A DNA stretch of 64,000 bases, taken from assembly GCA_051294375.1 (NCBI GenBank), contig CM119264.1, forward strand, positions 23,782,285-23,846,284, read 5' to 3'. Under the pieces are notes generated by a model. It searched no databases. It saw nothing but the letters and a program-made list of their open reading frames with translations, and was not told where the DNA came from. Shown piece by piece: positions 49,393 through 63,184 of the stretch; the stretch's first letter is position 1; each line of letters opens with the position of its first letter. Position numbers and translations under genes: made by a program. The DNA is from Paraspadella gotoi (Eukaryota; Chaetognatha).

Positions 49393-52300
49393 CCCAAGGG
49401 CGACGTGAGTCTGGATTGTTGTGTCGATTTGCGATTTGCGAGTTGGGATGATGATGACGACGACGAAGACGACGACGATGTTAAAAATGTTGGAGATGAT
49501 GTCGACGGAGAAGATAAAAACGAAGACGATGAAAAAGATGATGGACAAAATGAGGATGTAAGAAATAAGGATGATGGAGAAAATGAGGATGATAAAGAGA
49601 ATTAGGGTTAAGATGAAGATGATATATTAATATATTAAAATATATTAAAAGAAGAAAATGATGAAATGATGAAGACCACAACCAAAACGAGCAAAACGAC
49701 ATTGAAAACGACGACCACAACGACAACCACAACGACGAAAATCACCACATTGATGAGTTGTTTCGTTGACGACGAAATTTGCGCGGAAAAAAAATGATGA
49801 GATGAGATTCCGCGTTTTCTAATCTCCGGTTGGAAGCGGAAGTGACGAGGGCCGTGTCCGACATGAGTTATTAATTCGGGTCAGAGAGAGAGAGAGAGAG
49901 AGNNNNNNNNNNNNNNNNNNNNNNNNNNNNNNNNNNNNNNNNNNNNNNNNNNNNNNNNNNNNNNNNNNNNNNNNNNNNNNNNNNNNNNNNNNNNNNNNNN
50001 NNNNNNNNNNNNNNNNNNNNNNNNNNNNNNNNNNNNNNNNNNNNNNNNNNNNNNNNNNNNNNNNNNNNNNNNNNNNNNNNNNNNNNNNNNNNNNNNNNNN
50101 NNNNNNNNNNNNNNNNNTTGTTTCGACGTAGTACTTGTTTTCGTGACCTCTTTAGCGAGGTGGGAGTCGTTGTTGTCATCATACTCGTTCCTCTCGAAAC
50201 CGTGAGTCTTCGTGCGGTCGATGACCGACGGGACGGCGGAAATCATCACGGCCTCGTCAAAAACTTGGCACGATGCTAATCCAAAGACGTTTTCAATTTT
50301 CTTCCTCTATCGATGCTGGCGTCGACATGTAGTTATCTTTGTCATCGTCGTCTTCGGTCTCTCTGTCATTGTTGGCATCATCAAGTTGTCAATGTCGACG
50401 TCGTCATCGTCACAGGCATAGTCATCGTCGTCACTATGGCAACAGTAGCTTATGCATCGACGTCGTCGACAATGTAGTCGTCGGAAACTTCGTCACTCTC
50501 GTTTTCGTCGTTAACCCACTATTAGCATCTTCGTTGTCGTCGTCGTCGTCGTTCGTCGTCAAATTGACTTCCGGTTTCTTGTTTTTTTGATGAGATATAA
50601 GGAGCACGGAGGTAGGTGAGAGAGAAGGGTAGACGTTGTTGAGATGTACAATCAATAACTCGTTCGAGACGAGTCCGACAAGCAGCCGGAAGTCGGAAGA
50701 GATGCCTGCAGTCTCGTGGCGGTCCGAGTTAGACACGGACAGGCAGAGATTCGCGACGGAAATGCATAGGAACAACAGAATAAAAGGCTGGATGAACTGG
50801 CACGTGCAAAAACACTGTTTCGGGGCACTCCGCCGATCTTGCCTTAATCTCTACTCACAGAACTCTGTCCTTGCATCTTTCTGCACTATCTCCTTTCTCT
50901 CCTCCTACTCGATGCTGTGGCTGGCGTCGACATGTTAGGTTATCTTTGCGTCATATCGTCCGTCTTACCGGTCTCTCTGTCCACATTGTTGGCATCCATC
51001 GAATGTGTCAGATCGTCGTATCCGTCAGGTCCTCGTCATCTCCGTTTCTACAGAGCAATCATAGTTCATGCGTCGTCACTAGTGCAGGAACAGTACTTTT
51101 ATCGCATCGGTCCTCACTCTCTCTCTGCTCTCTCCGTCTTATAATCTCCACTGAATAGTAAGTCATCCCGTTCTGTGTCAGCGATCGAAATCAAAGCTTC
51201 GTCCCCACGTTCTCCATCTCAGTCCAGCTTTCCTCGTTTTCGTCGTTAAGCCCTCCATCACCTCCAAACTCCTACGCCACTATTATAGCTATCTTCGATT
51301 GTCCGTCGCCGTCTCGTCTCTGCAGTCCGTGTCGTTCCGTCAAATTTCGCAAGCTTCCGGCCTCTTGGTTTTTTTTGATGACTCCAGAACTTAGTTTCTT
51401 TTTTGTGGTTGAAAAAGGGGAAGGCGCGGTGGGGGGGCGTCGGGGGCGGGATGAGAGGGGGCAGCGAAAAGTGAGGGGTCGGGGCAAAATGGATTTGGCA
51501 TGGAATTTTGGTAAAGGCTGGATGACAGGGTAAGGGGGCGTGGGGGGGGAGCCGGCGAGAAGGTCGTGGAACGAGTGTAGGGGGTCGGGCGCCAAAATGG
51601 AATTGGTAAAGCGGATGAAGGGAGGGGCGGTTTGGGCGGTGGGAGGCCCCGGCTCGGCGAAANNNNNNNNNNNNNNNNNNNNNNNNNGGCGAGAGGGTGG
51701 CACGAGTGATGGTGTTGGGGAAATGGAATTGGTGATGCGGACGATGCGGTTGAATGAGTAATGAAGACGGGGAAGTTTGAAGGAAGAGATGATTAGTGAC
51801 GCGATGGTGGTAAAGGGGAGAGTAAAAGAGGTGGAGTGGGAGATCCGAATCGATTTGAAACTCTAATGGCGAAAGTGACGCGTCGATTGTCGAAAATGAA
51901 ATTATGTGATTAACCGAAGTGAAATGTTTTCATCGTCTCGTCGGCAATGAGGATAAATTCGAGTCCTACTACGAGAGAGTGGCAGAAAATTCTGAGAAAT
52001 CTACATCAAAGAAAGTCTTTTTGAGAATTTCTGCCATAGAGTTTGGGGCTCGTGAGGCCTCGTGAAGTTTAAGGCTTGTAAAGAAGATGCTGGCGGTTTT
52101 GACAGAATCATTGTTCGCGGTGTGAGAAAGGGAGAAAGAGAGAATGAAGGAGAAAGAAAAATAGAAAGTGGAAGGGAGGGTGAAAGAAAAAGATAGAAGA
52201 AAAGATTCGAGTGGAATTCAGCAAGGGATAGACAAGTGCGAAAAAGATATAAAAAAATAAATCGAATAACTTTCGGTAAAGAAAAATAAAGAGAGCAGAA

Positions 52301-52682
52301 GCCAGAAGGGGAAAAGTATGGGAACAAAGGAAAAGCTATTATAAAAATCATTAAAAATGATAATAATAAAGAGCAAAAAATGTACATAAACTATAAGAGA
52401 CTCGGGGAAGAAAGAAAGCAAGATATCAAGAGTGAAAGAGAGAGCGACAGACAGACAGAAGAAAAAAAGAAAGAAAAATGAGAAAAGGTGGCCCGAACTA
52501 AAACTGGCGCCAAAATTAAGTTGCTTAATGGAAACCTCCGTTACTGCATTTCCGACACTCCTTAAAACATAGCGAGCGGGCGGTGAGAGAGAGATACCGC
52601 TTACATGAGAAAATAGGGAGAGTCAGAAAGAGAGGAGAGAAGAGAAGACGAGAGTCAGATGAGAGATCGAAGAGATGTCCGT

Positions 52683-52725
<43 letters not shown>

Positions 52726-53559
52726 AAAATAGAGAATCTTTTTATCGATGTGTACGAAACAGTTAGACTGTTTTCTTTTTCACAAAAACCGAAAGTTGTT
52801 TACACATGAGTTTTTTTTTTTTTCTAAATTGGAAACATACAAAGCCAAACAACATTTTTATTAAAAACATTTTAATTATTGTTTGGGTAAATTCTAAACC
52901 AGAAGGAATAAGAAGAAAAAGGAGGAGAAGGGAAGGGGGGGAGAGAGAGAGAGAAAGAGGAAGAGAGAAGGAGAGAGAGATGAGGGGAGAAGAGAGAAAG
53001 AGGAGAGCAGAGAGAGAGTGACCGAGAGTTCAGTCCTCAACGGCGTCTGGACTCATCGCAAAGTCGAAAGCCACTTCTTTGCAATTCTCTTTCACTTGCA
53101 ATTCGTTGGCGGACACAGGCGTCGACACGAGTAGAGAGAGAGAGACAAGCAGAGAAAGCGTCGAGCAGAGAGAAGGAGGAGAGAGGAGAGAGAAGAGGAG
53201 AGAGAGCAGAGGAGAGAAGAAAGAAAAGGAGAGAGGATTTTAAGGTGAGTGAAGATAATGAAGGGAAGAAGAAGGCAGAGAGGAAGAGGGGATAGGAAAA
53301 AAGAAAACCAGGAGTAAAGAATAAAGGTGAAGGAATGCAAAAGAAAAAAAAAATCAAAAAAGGAAATAAAACATCAGATGAAACGGGAATTTGAGGGAGG
53401 TGTTAGGAAAATAGGAAAAATTAGATAAAGGAACACGCAGTAAGGAAGGCAGAAAAATAGATTTTTCTCAATTCATCTTTTCCTGGGCAAACACATTGAG
53501 AGTAGTAGAAAGAAGAAATAAACACTAGAAAAAAAACAGTAATTTTAAGACACTCCTCA

Positions 53560-56500
53560 TATTTCAAAAATAAAAGAAAATACAGCAAGAAGCAATGGAA
53601 AGAGAAAGCATGAAACCGAAGAAAAGAAAAGTCAACAAAGAGAAAAGAAAGAAAAGAAGAAGAAAAAACATAAAAAAAAGAAAGCAAAGAATATAGAAAA
53701 AAGGGAAAAAGAAAGTACGAAAAAGAAAGAAAAGAAGAACCAACGAAGAAAACGAAAAGAAACTCAGAAAAAGAAGACTAAAAAAGAAAAAGAAACGAAA
53801 AGCATAAGAAAAACAGTCGAAAGAGAAAAGAAAAGAAAGACAAAGAAAAGAAGAAGAAATAGAAACAAGAAACGAAAGAAATAGAAAAGAAAAGAAATGA
53901 AAAAAGAAAAAGAAAGAAAAGAAAAGAAAGAAAGACAAAGAAACACAGAAAAAAAGAAAAGAAAATAAAGAAAGAAAAGAAAAGAAAAAAAGAAGAAGAA
54001 AAAAGAAAGAAAGTAAGAAGAAAACGAAAAGAAAAAGGGAGGAGACAAAGAAAGAAGAAAAAAAAAGCAAAAAGAAAAAAGAAAAGAAAAGAAAAGAAAA
54101 GAAAGAAAAAGAAAAAGAAAAGGGGATGAGCCAACCCGAGTTTTTCATGACGAAACGCGAACTGTTTGCGAAGTAGGAAGAAAGAGAAAGATTCCGGTAC
54201 GTCAATATTTCCCGAAGAACACGACGATTATCTATGTGTAGGAAATTTCGATCATTAAAAAAATATTCACTCCAATCAAGTTATTCGCTACGATTAACTT
54301 TAAAACTTCCCTCAAATTTTTCATCTTAAGCCTGAATTCTGGGTAGCCTTTCAATTTCGTTTTCCCCTGAAAATATTGCATACCCACCGATTTTCCATTC
54401 TTTATATTCGTTAGTCTCGCTCAATGGAAGAAGGAATCAAAGTTTCAATCTACTCGAAGACACTACTGTAATGAAATATGTTTAAAATATCCGGAAAAAA
54501 TAGAATTCTTTTCTTTTCAGCTCGAATCGGAGGATACGATATCTTTATATTAAATTATTTTTTAACCAGGAATCAATTCCGTATTTTCTTCGTTTTTTCA
54601 TTTTCTTTTTTATAAAAAAAGTTTCGTAATTAAGATCAACGAATCGAAGTCAAAGAAGAGCAGAATACTTTGAAAGAAAAAAGAGAAATTCTTTAAAAAA
54701 AGTCCTTACGCATGATTAGTCTCCCTTTGGGTTTTCTCTAAATGAGTATCAAAAGTGGATGAATCCATTAGTAGTTGGATTGTTATTTGTAAAAACAACG
54801 CGAAAGAGGGGGATTTAATTTAAGGTAATGGTTAGGAGAGAATGAAAGAGAGAATTGATAATACAATAATAGTTACAAGTTATAATAATAAGGGATATGG
54901 TATTTGTAGTTCGAAAAGGTGACGAACAGAAGTGACTAGTGATAAGTAAGATCAGTAAAAGAAGTGAACGAACTATGAAAAAATTGTTACGAGGCAAAGG
55001 AAAAATTTAGCATTGTTACAGGACGAGTTAAAGAAGGAAGAGAAGCCTAACTTATATATATAAAGTTTTTTAAGTTTTAATTATATGCTTCTTACTGAAT
55101 GATTTGAGGATATGCATTCTGTATTAAATTTAATTAATAAATATATAATTAAACTCCCTTTGGTTAGAGTTTTAAATAAAAGAAAGAGAGAAGAGAAGAA
55201 GATTAGTAAATGGTGATGACAAAAAAAAGCTGGGATTATTATACTACAAATCTTTAAATTATAAGCAAAAGACGAGCCACCACTTGAACTTTAGGCAGAG
55301 TCGCATTTTGGGAAGGGGGGAGGCGGGGAACACCAGTGAATTAGATCCTTAGTGGAAATAGAGTTAAAAGAAACGCATACACATAGATAGCAACAGATGA
55401 AAGCGTACTATTACGAGTTTTTATTTTTATCATATTCTGTTCGTTTATATCAGTTTTTCTTCTAATAGAATATCACAGCACATTCCTTCTGTTTAAGCAC
55501 TTGTTAATAGTCTATTTTTTTAAATAAAAAAATCTTTACCATATATATGAGAAATATTACACCGCAAGGTCATATGAACAAAAAGGTGGTGGTTGATGAG
55601 GGGGGATAACTTGTTGTTGAGCGCGGGACCCCCCAAAGTTTATTATATATGATTTTGGTAAGAATATCATACATAACATATCTCAGGGAATATCTCTCAG
55701 TCATACCTCATGTCGTTCTCGTTAGTCATTTCATCGTATCAATACTGAGGTCGCACTACATACTGGGGAGGTCTACTAGAAGGCACCCTTTAATGTTTTC
55801 TTCATGATCACGATATACTTTTATCCACACTCTAACTTTGCAATGAAAATTATAACTATTTCTCTTCTTTATTCCACACACATTTTTAAATTATTCTCTC
55901 TATTGAATCACTTTTTTATCTTTCATGTTTAGTAACAATGGGACGTAGGTCATCAGTTGGGAACCTATACCCTCTCCCCTACTTCTCTCAATCTCTCCCC
56001 TCGGAACCAACTGGAGGATTTCTTTTAAAGACACCTATACTGGCACTAGAAATACATCTACCGATATGTCGAACAAAAAAACTTTAAAGTTAAAGCTAAC
56101 AATCTGGCTCCAGCGAGTCAACTATAGAATATGAGATAAAGATAAAAAAAATAATAAATAAAATAAAATACCTATACCTAAATAAAGATAAAAATCATCG
56201 TTTTATCAATCGTCAAAGCAGCCGTCATTGCAAAAAAGCCAAAAAAAAAGTCATTTTATCATTAGAGACAAAAAAGAGAAATCGCTTAAAAAGTAGTAGT
56301 CTTTAATTTAACACTACAACTCGCCCGTATCTCCTTTGTCGAATCCACTGTTCATTAACTATCTCTTTCTGTCGCGGCAAGCTGTCAGGATTCTCTCCTC
56401 ATGTCGGTCTTATGCGAAGGAATTCCTAGAAATACCTGATGCACGGATACATATGGAACAAAAGAAAAGGACGATAGGAAAACTTAATATAGAATAAAGC

Positions 56501-57202
56501 GATTGGGCATATAATCCGGTACGTTCCCGCGATTTCGGGGCGGGGAGAATGAATATTCGCGAAGAAGGAGAGAGAAGAGAGAGGAATGAGTAGAGATGAA
56601 AAAGAAAAGAAGAGAAGAGAGAGGGAGAGAGACGAGAGAGAGAGGAGGGCCGAAAGAACAAACGGACGAAGGCCGCCCCAAACTGGGACGGCCGCCGGAC
56701 CGAGACGGGGGGCCGGACGAAACAAGGGGAGCGCGTGCGACGCAGAGACAGAGAGCTAGAGAGACAGAGACACAATTACAAGAAGATAGGCTTGCAAATA
56801 ATCGCGAATTTCAGAAACCTGGGAAACGCCTCCAGAAAAATCGTAGACACGAAAAAATAGAGTAATAAATCAGCTTTTTTATTCCCCTTTTTATTCCGGG
56901 TATCTTCTTCGGTGGTTCTATTTTGTCGCCACGTTGGGATATTCGTCGGCCACTGTTTGCGATTTGTCGCGCTCTTCCTACCGGGTAACAATCCTTTGTC
57001 GGTAACTAGCTGAAATTTCAAAAGCTGAAAATTCTCTCAATTCTGGTGACTATGTTTACACCCGTGACGAATGAAACTCGTGAATTTTTCCGTTTTTAAT
57101 GACGTATACATGTACACTTATATTCGGGTTATTATAGGAACGGCGAAGAAAAGATAATGCGCGAAAATAATATTTTGCGAACCCATGAAAATGGTACGAT
57201 GC
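53560..57202 (+). repeat. Direct duplication, left copy
   Basis: Recurs as 60930-63184 with many deletions in the second copy. Matching landmarks are CAAGAAGC(A)ATGGAAAGAG, TTCTGGGTAGCCTTTCAATT, CATTTTGGGAAGGGG, TATCAATCGTCAAAGCAG and TTCAAAAGCTGAAA, in order. No coding gene recognised inside. Confidence 0.82.
53565..54121. repeat. Long near-pure purine tract
   Basis: About 550 bp of A/G on the plus strand, mostly GAAA/GAAAA with scattered C. Repeated as 60960-61505 in the duplicate. Confidence 0.9.
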
Positions 57203-60200
57203 GGCCGAACGACATTGGACTCCCAAGGATAAAGATGGCTAAAGACGATGAGACACAGACGAAAATGAAAACCGACGAGAAGGAAGGAAGAATGAGAGCA
57301 ATGACAAACAAAATAAAAACAACAACGATAAACCGATAAAACCGGGACGACTACAGACGAAGACCCCATAAGAACGGGATTGATAGTAAAAACGACCAAA
57401 ATATGCTACGACAAGCCAACGAACGATCCACGACGAAAACGATGAGAATGAACTAGAACAAACGAAACGACAGCGACGAAAACGACAAGACGACCAAGAC
57501 ATGAAACACCCACGACAAAACGACGATGACCGACCTTAGACAATGAAAACGAACAACGACGAAACGACCGATGACGACCAGACAATGAAACGACAATGGA
57601 GAAAACAAGGATGAACGAACCAAAGACGCACGAAACGACGAACGACGACGGACACAACGACAACAACTCCTCCCTCGCTCCCCTCCTCCCACTGGAATGA
57701 ATGGTGGACGAGATCGAAACGAACGCAAAAAAGGGCCGCAAAAAGACTTGGCCCTTCCCCCGACCTCTTGATAAATCGCGATCGGCATCCGGCGCGGACG
57801 ACAGATTCTGAAAAGAAAAATCCATAATTTCCGTTTAAAATAAGCATTTAATTAATACTATTGATCTTGATTTTTTTAAATAATTTTACTTTTTCATTAT
57901 CTATATCCTACAATATCTTCTTAAAGATTTGGTAATTACAAACCTTTCTTTTTCCAATCTCTAACCTGGCTCAAATAGAGACACCGATGGAAGGAAGATA
58001 CAGATCCAAGAGTTCGCGGGCTCAGATTTTTATTCCACAAGTGTGAGGGAACCTCCTTTATTTTTTCCGCGCATGCTATCTTACACTCTTTACCTTACCC
58101 TCCTCTCTCTCCTTCCCTCTCTCTTCATCTCTCTCTCCTCTCCCGTCTGCTCTCATCCCTCTCGAGAATGGAACGAGTTAGTCGAGACCGAAATCAAGAC
58201 AACAAGACAAGAGAGTCTCACTCGCTCACCGCCTTTTTCCTCTCTTCTCTCTCTCTCCCGTCTCTCTCTCTCACTTTAACCCATTTACTGATTGATCCGG
58301 CTTATTAACAAAGAAACAGAAACCCCAAAAATAGGTTATCCGCTTAAATATCTCGTTAATTCGTCATTGATTTTTTTTTGTTCATCTCTTTATAAATCAG
58401 TTATATTTGCCTCTTTATGTGGTTTTTTTTTATTCTCTTTTCATTAAACTTATGAACTCTCTTCTCGTTTTTTTCTAAATCTTCTTTTTTCTTCGATCCG
58501 TTTTGAAGATTTCCAGCTTTTCCAATTTTTTCTTTTTTTCCCTCGCTGCAATCTAAAATATTTTGACTCCGATGGGTCAACGAATTCATTTCTTATTTCG
58601 ATTTGACGTAGAAATTCAGACTATAAAATTTTTGTTTTTGTTGAAGGCTAAAATGTTTTTATTTTTTAATACTATAAGTTAAAAAAAAAAAGCTTGCATT
58701 AATTTCTGGGCTGAACTTTAGGCGATTTATTTGAATCGTTTCGGTTTTTAAAAGTTAAATACGCTTTGAAAATCCAAAAACAAAACGACCGTCGTTTTCC
58801 ATTGTGAAAAAAAGGGATTTTAACTCGGATTGAGATTTATTCCGGATTTTGTTTGAAAATTTTTAATTTTAAAAAGTGGGCGATAAAAAGATGGGGTTCG
58901 CGAAAAAAGCTTGTGTCTTTGTCTCTCTCGATCTTTGTCTCTTGTGTTATTCTTGTCTTTGTCTATAGTCTTGTTTTCGAATTTCAAAATTCCATTGGAA
59001 ACAATAGAGGTTCGGTTTCCATGCCATAAGCCCCCACGGCTGCTTTCACCAGTTCGCCATTTTTAATCCCATCTTTTTTTTCACTCAAATCTTCTCTTTC
59101 TCGAATTCCATGGAAGACAAGAAACGCTTACCAACGAATGACGACAAACAAACGACGACGAGACGATAACGGACGAAATAAAAAAAAAATAAGATTATTA
59201 AATTAAAATAAATTAATCACGTGACGGTCATCGATTTCTATGGAATCACAATTTAAACGACGAGAGATTAATTTTCCCCGGGAAACGAGTTTAATGATTC
59301 CGTCAAGTTTGCTCATGTTTTACGGATTATTGTCCCTTATGTCCCTTCCTCTCATCCTCTATCTCTTCCATCTCTCTCTGCTCACAGTCGGCCTCCTAAT
59401 CATACTGTCTCTCTCTCTCTCTCTCATCATCTCTCTCTCTCTCATCTCTCCTCTCTCGTCTCCCCTCCTCTCTCTCTCTCTCTCTCTCCTCATCGTCTCT
59501 CTCTCTTTCCCGGCGCTTTTTTTTACATCTTCTCCTTCAATAAGTTTAACGAAGCAAAAGTGGCATTTTTTTTTTCTCAATTAAGCGATCCGTGAGCGAA
59601 ATCAAATCTTTTCGCTTCGGCGAGAATCAAATTAATTATTGATTGTGGGTAAAGATAAATGAAAACAATATAAGGGAGTTGGTCTTTTCATTACAATGAA
59701 ACATTCTTTGAAAAACAATTCTTTTGAAAACTTGCAGCGCACTTGCTAATAATGTTCATATCTTGAAAGAGAGTGATGGAGGCCTTAAACCCACCAAAGC
59801 CTGTCCAATCAGGCAAAGATATGGCTTATTTATTAAATAATGGAACTTTTTATATTGGTTGTACCAAATTCATAAAATTGGAACGCGTATTCCCGAGAAC
59901 TGCTTTTCTCTTCAGGTAGTAAAAAAGAAAATGTCATTGTTTAGATAAAACTAGTTCACTTTTTATTTTTTTTGCAGTTTTTTAAATTTTTTTTTTTTAA
60001 ATTTCTTTTTATTCTTCATACTCGGTATTGAAACAACATGAATGAGAAAAACAAACATCAGTAAAACTGAAACTAACACAAATTAATAATTTGAGCTTTT
60101 AGCAAATTTTATTACTTGCTCTTTTTTAACCTAAATTTTATGCCAAATAAACACTATCGAATAATATCGTCGTCCTCTTTCTGTCCGTATTAAAAATTTT

Positions 60201-60901
60201 TTATATATCTGCTTTTTTAGGCGGTAGGCAAAGAAACTACCGAAATCAAGTGCATATTTACTCTCTCTGACTCGTCCGTCACTCCACTCTCGGTCCTCTC
60301 TCTTTTTATTCCTCCTATCCTCTCTCCTTCTCTCTCTCTCTCTCGTGTTCATCAGTGCCAAGTTGATAATCGTCTTCGGACTGTTGGTCGTTGGAAGACG
60401 AAAAAGATTGGAGGCGTGTCCCTCCTTGGGGTCTCACGACGACGACGAACGACGACGACAAATTACAGACAAACATAAACAATGCCAACTAGATTAAAGG
60501 ATCCGACCAATTTTCAAGAATTATTTGTATAAGTAAAACTTTAGTTATAATCGAAAACTTCAATGTGAAATTTAATTCTAACATTGACAATAAGTCAACA
60601 TGAGAGATATGACTACGTCGCTACAAAAATATTAAAGGAAAGTTAAAAATACTTTTTTTTTAATGTTTAAATGTTTAATTATTTCCTCCTAGAATTTTGG
60701 GAAAACCCCTTATTGCTCGTGAAAAGCAAAATGATAAATCACAAACACGAGACTGCCGAAAAAAAAGGTCACTGAACTCTACCTTTGATCTCACCGTCTC
60801 TGCTTTTGCCTTTAGGTCTCTCCATCTCGCCGTTCTCTCCTCTTCTGTCCCGTGCTCGTTCCTCTCGTCTCTCTCTCTCTCTCTTCTCTCCCACGCGCCA
60901 C
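57203..60901. other. Non-coding
   Basis: GAC/ACG-rich degenerate sequence at 57240-57700, CT-rich at 58080-58275 and 59405-59510, AT-rich elsewhere, plus the inverted dispersed repeat at 59765-59880. No gene recognised. Confidence 0.4.
59765..59880 (-). repeat. Dispersed repeat, inverted copy
   Basis: The reverse complement matches the 8-kb copies over GGTACAACCAATATAAAA, AATAAATAAGC, GGACAGGCTTTGGTGG and TTAAGGCCTCCATCACTCT. Confidence 0.82.
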
Positions 60902-60929
60902 NNNNNNNNNNNNNNNNNNNNNNNNNCAC

Positions 60930-63184
60930 CAAAGAGAGAGATTTAAGCCTTAAAGGAATAAGCAAGAAGCATGGAAAGAGAAGATGAAACGCAGAAAGAA
61001 AGTCGAACAAGAAAAGAAAAGGAAAGAAAAGAAAAGAAAAGAACTAAAAAAAAGAAAAGCAAATGAATAAGAAAAGAAAAAGAAAGTAGAAAAAAAAGAA
61101 CAAGAAAAGAAAAGAAGAAAAGAAAAGAAAAGAAATCGAAGAAAAGAAAGAAAAGAGAAAGAAGAAGAAAAAAGAACAGAAAGAAAGGAAAAAGAAAAGA
61201 AAGACAAAGAAAAAGAAAGTCGAAAAGAAAAGAAAAAAGAAAGAACACGAAAATAGAAAAAAACGAAAAAAAGAAAGAGACAAAAGAAAAGGAAAACGAA
61301 AAGAAGAAACGAAAGTCGCCTCTTAAAGAAAAGAAAAAGAAAAGAAAAGAAAAGAAAGAAAAGAAAGAAAAGAAAAGAAAAAGAAAAGAAAGAAAAGAAA
61401 AGAAGAGAAAAGAAGGGAAGAAAAGAAAGAAGAAAAGAGAAAAGAAAAGAAAAGAAAGAAAAGAAAGAAAAGAAAAGAAAAGAAAGAAGAAAAGAAAAAG
61501 AAAAGATGAGCTTCATTTGCGAAGAGAAGAGAGTCTTTGATTTTCCACAGACGAAGCATTGAATTTCGACTTAATAAAATTCCTCGATTAATTTAACTTT
61601 TCAATTTCATCTTAGCCTAATTCTGGGTAGCCTTTCAATTTCGTTTTCTGAAATATGCACCACCGATTTTCCCTCAATTTCAGCTTGACCTACTTTTTCG
61701 ATGAATTCTTTTTTTCGCTCTCTTCTTTTTAATTTTTTTTTTCCAGTCAATGATTTTTTTTTTCATTTTCTTTTTTAAAAAAAGTTTCGTAATTAAAGAT
61801 CAAAATCGAAGTCAAGCGATCTGAAGAGAATCTTTTAGAAGCCTTTCGCTTTCTTTGGGTTTTCTAAATGAGTATCAATGATTCTTAGTTTTTTTAAACA
61901 CCGATTTAATGTTATTTTCGAAGAGAGAATTATATACATATACAATTATATATAATGGTGTTTTTCGAGGTACGACATGCTGTTTATAATAGTAAATACA
62001 ACTATGAAAATTTTCAAAATTACTTGTTACACTATCTTATATTTTTATTTTTTATGAATGTTTTACTATTTGATCTGTATTATTTAATTATATATATTAC
62101 TTTTTTGTTAAAAAATTGTTTGCGTATTATATCTAATAACTCATTTTGGGAAGGGGAGGCCAGTGTTGTCTTATGGAAATAGAGGGAGCATCTATACAAC
62201 ACAAGGTTNNNNNNNNNNNNNNNNNNNNNNNNNNNNNNNNNNNNNNNNNNNNNNNNNNNNNNNNNNNNNNNNNNNNNNNNNNNNNNNNNNNNNNNNNNNN
62301 NNNNNNNNTATACTCTATACCTATACCCTATACCCTACACCCTATACCTATAGATATAGATAAATAATAAATAAAATAATAAATACCTATACCTAATAAA
62401 GATAAAAATCATCGGTTTTATCAATCGTCAAAGCAGCGTCATTGCAAAGCCAAAAAAAAAGTCATTTTATCATTAGAGACAAAAAAGAAATCGTTAAAGT
62501 AGTAGTCTTTATTTTAACCCTGCCCGTATCTCCTTTGTCGATCCTGTCATTACTATCTCTTCTGTCGGCAATGTCGGATTCTCTCCTCCGTCGTCCTTCG
62601 AAGAATTCCTAGAATCCGTCACGGTACATTTGCGACGAGAAACTAATTTGCATATCTCGTCGTCGNNNNNNNNNNNNNNNNNNNNNNNNNNNNNNNNNNN
62701 NNNNNNNNNNNNNNNNNNNNNNNNNNNNNNNNAAAAAAAAAAGAGAGAGATTCGCTGTCTCTGTTCTAAGTCTCTTGTCGCTCTCTTCTATCTGTCTCTC
62801 TCTCTTTCTCTCTCTCTCTCTCATCTCTTTCTTCTCTCTCTCTCTCGCTCTTCTCGTTCTCTTCTTCGGATCATTCATTTCCGAAATCGGAGAAGAGAGA
62901 GCTAGAGACAGAGACAGCGAATTTGAATCCCAAATGAGAAAAAAGATATTCAAATTTTCGGGGATTGGGTTCGTATTTGTCGCCAAACGTTGGGATTCGT
63001 CGGCCACTGTTGCGATTTGTCGGCTCTTCTAGGTACATTTGTCGGTAACTGTAAATTTCAAAAGCTGAAATCTCCAATTCTGTAGTTACAATGAAATGTG
63101 AATTTTTCCGTTAATTATACATGTACATATTATACGAAAGGAAAAGATAAATGCGGAAAATATAGCGAACGAAATGGTACGAGA
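60930..63184 (+). repeat. Direct duplication, right copy
   Basis: Begins just after a 25-N gap (60902-60926) and follows the same landmark order as 53560-57202. Contains N gaps at 62209-62308 and 62666-62732. After 63184 it resembles about 58165-58245, as if 57.2-58.16 kb were skipped. Confidence 0.82.

Larger units (their letters stand above)
47101..53559. other. Non-coding, repeat-rich, no recognised gene
   Basis: Contents: (GA)n at 47718-47765, an X-box-like site at 47921-47934, (AAAG)n about 48232-48355, N gaps 48806-49038, 49903-50117 and 51663-51687 (25 N), (GA)n about 49345-49390, TCG/GAC-rich zones at 49450-49740 and 50330-50560, and G-rich sequence at 51420-51660. No frame shows a recognisable protein with plausible splice sites. 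Confidence 0.4.

Noticed and set aside
53564-54205. 213-codon Phe/Leu/Ser-rich minus frame resembling a membrane protein
   Set aside because: It is produced by the purine tract; no stops because the strand is nearly all C/T. No motif, and the duplicate at 61 kb also gives an apparent frame without shared protein sequence.
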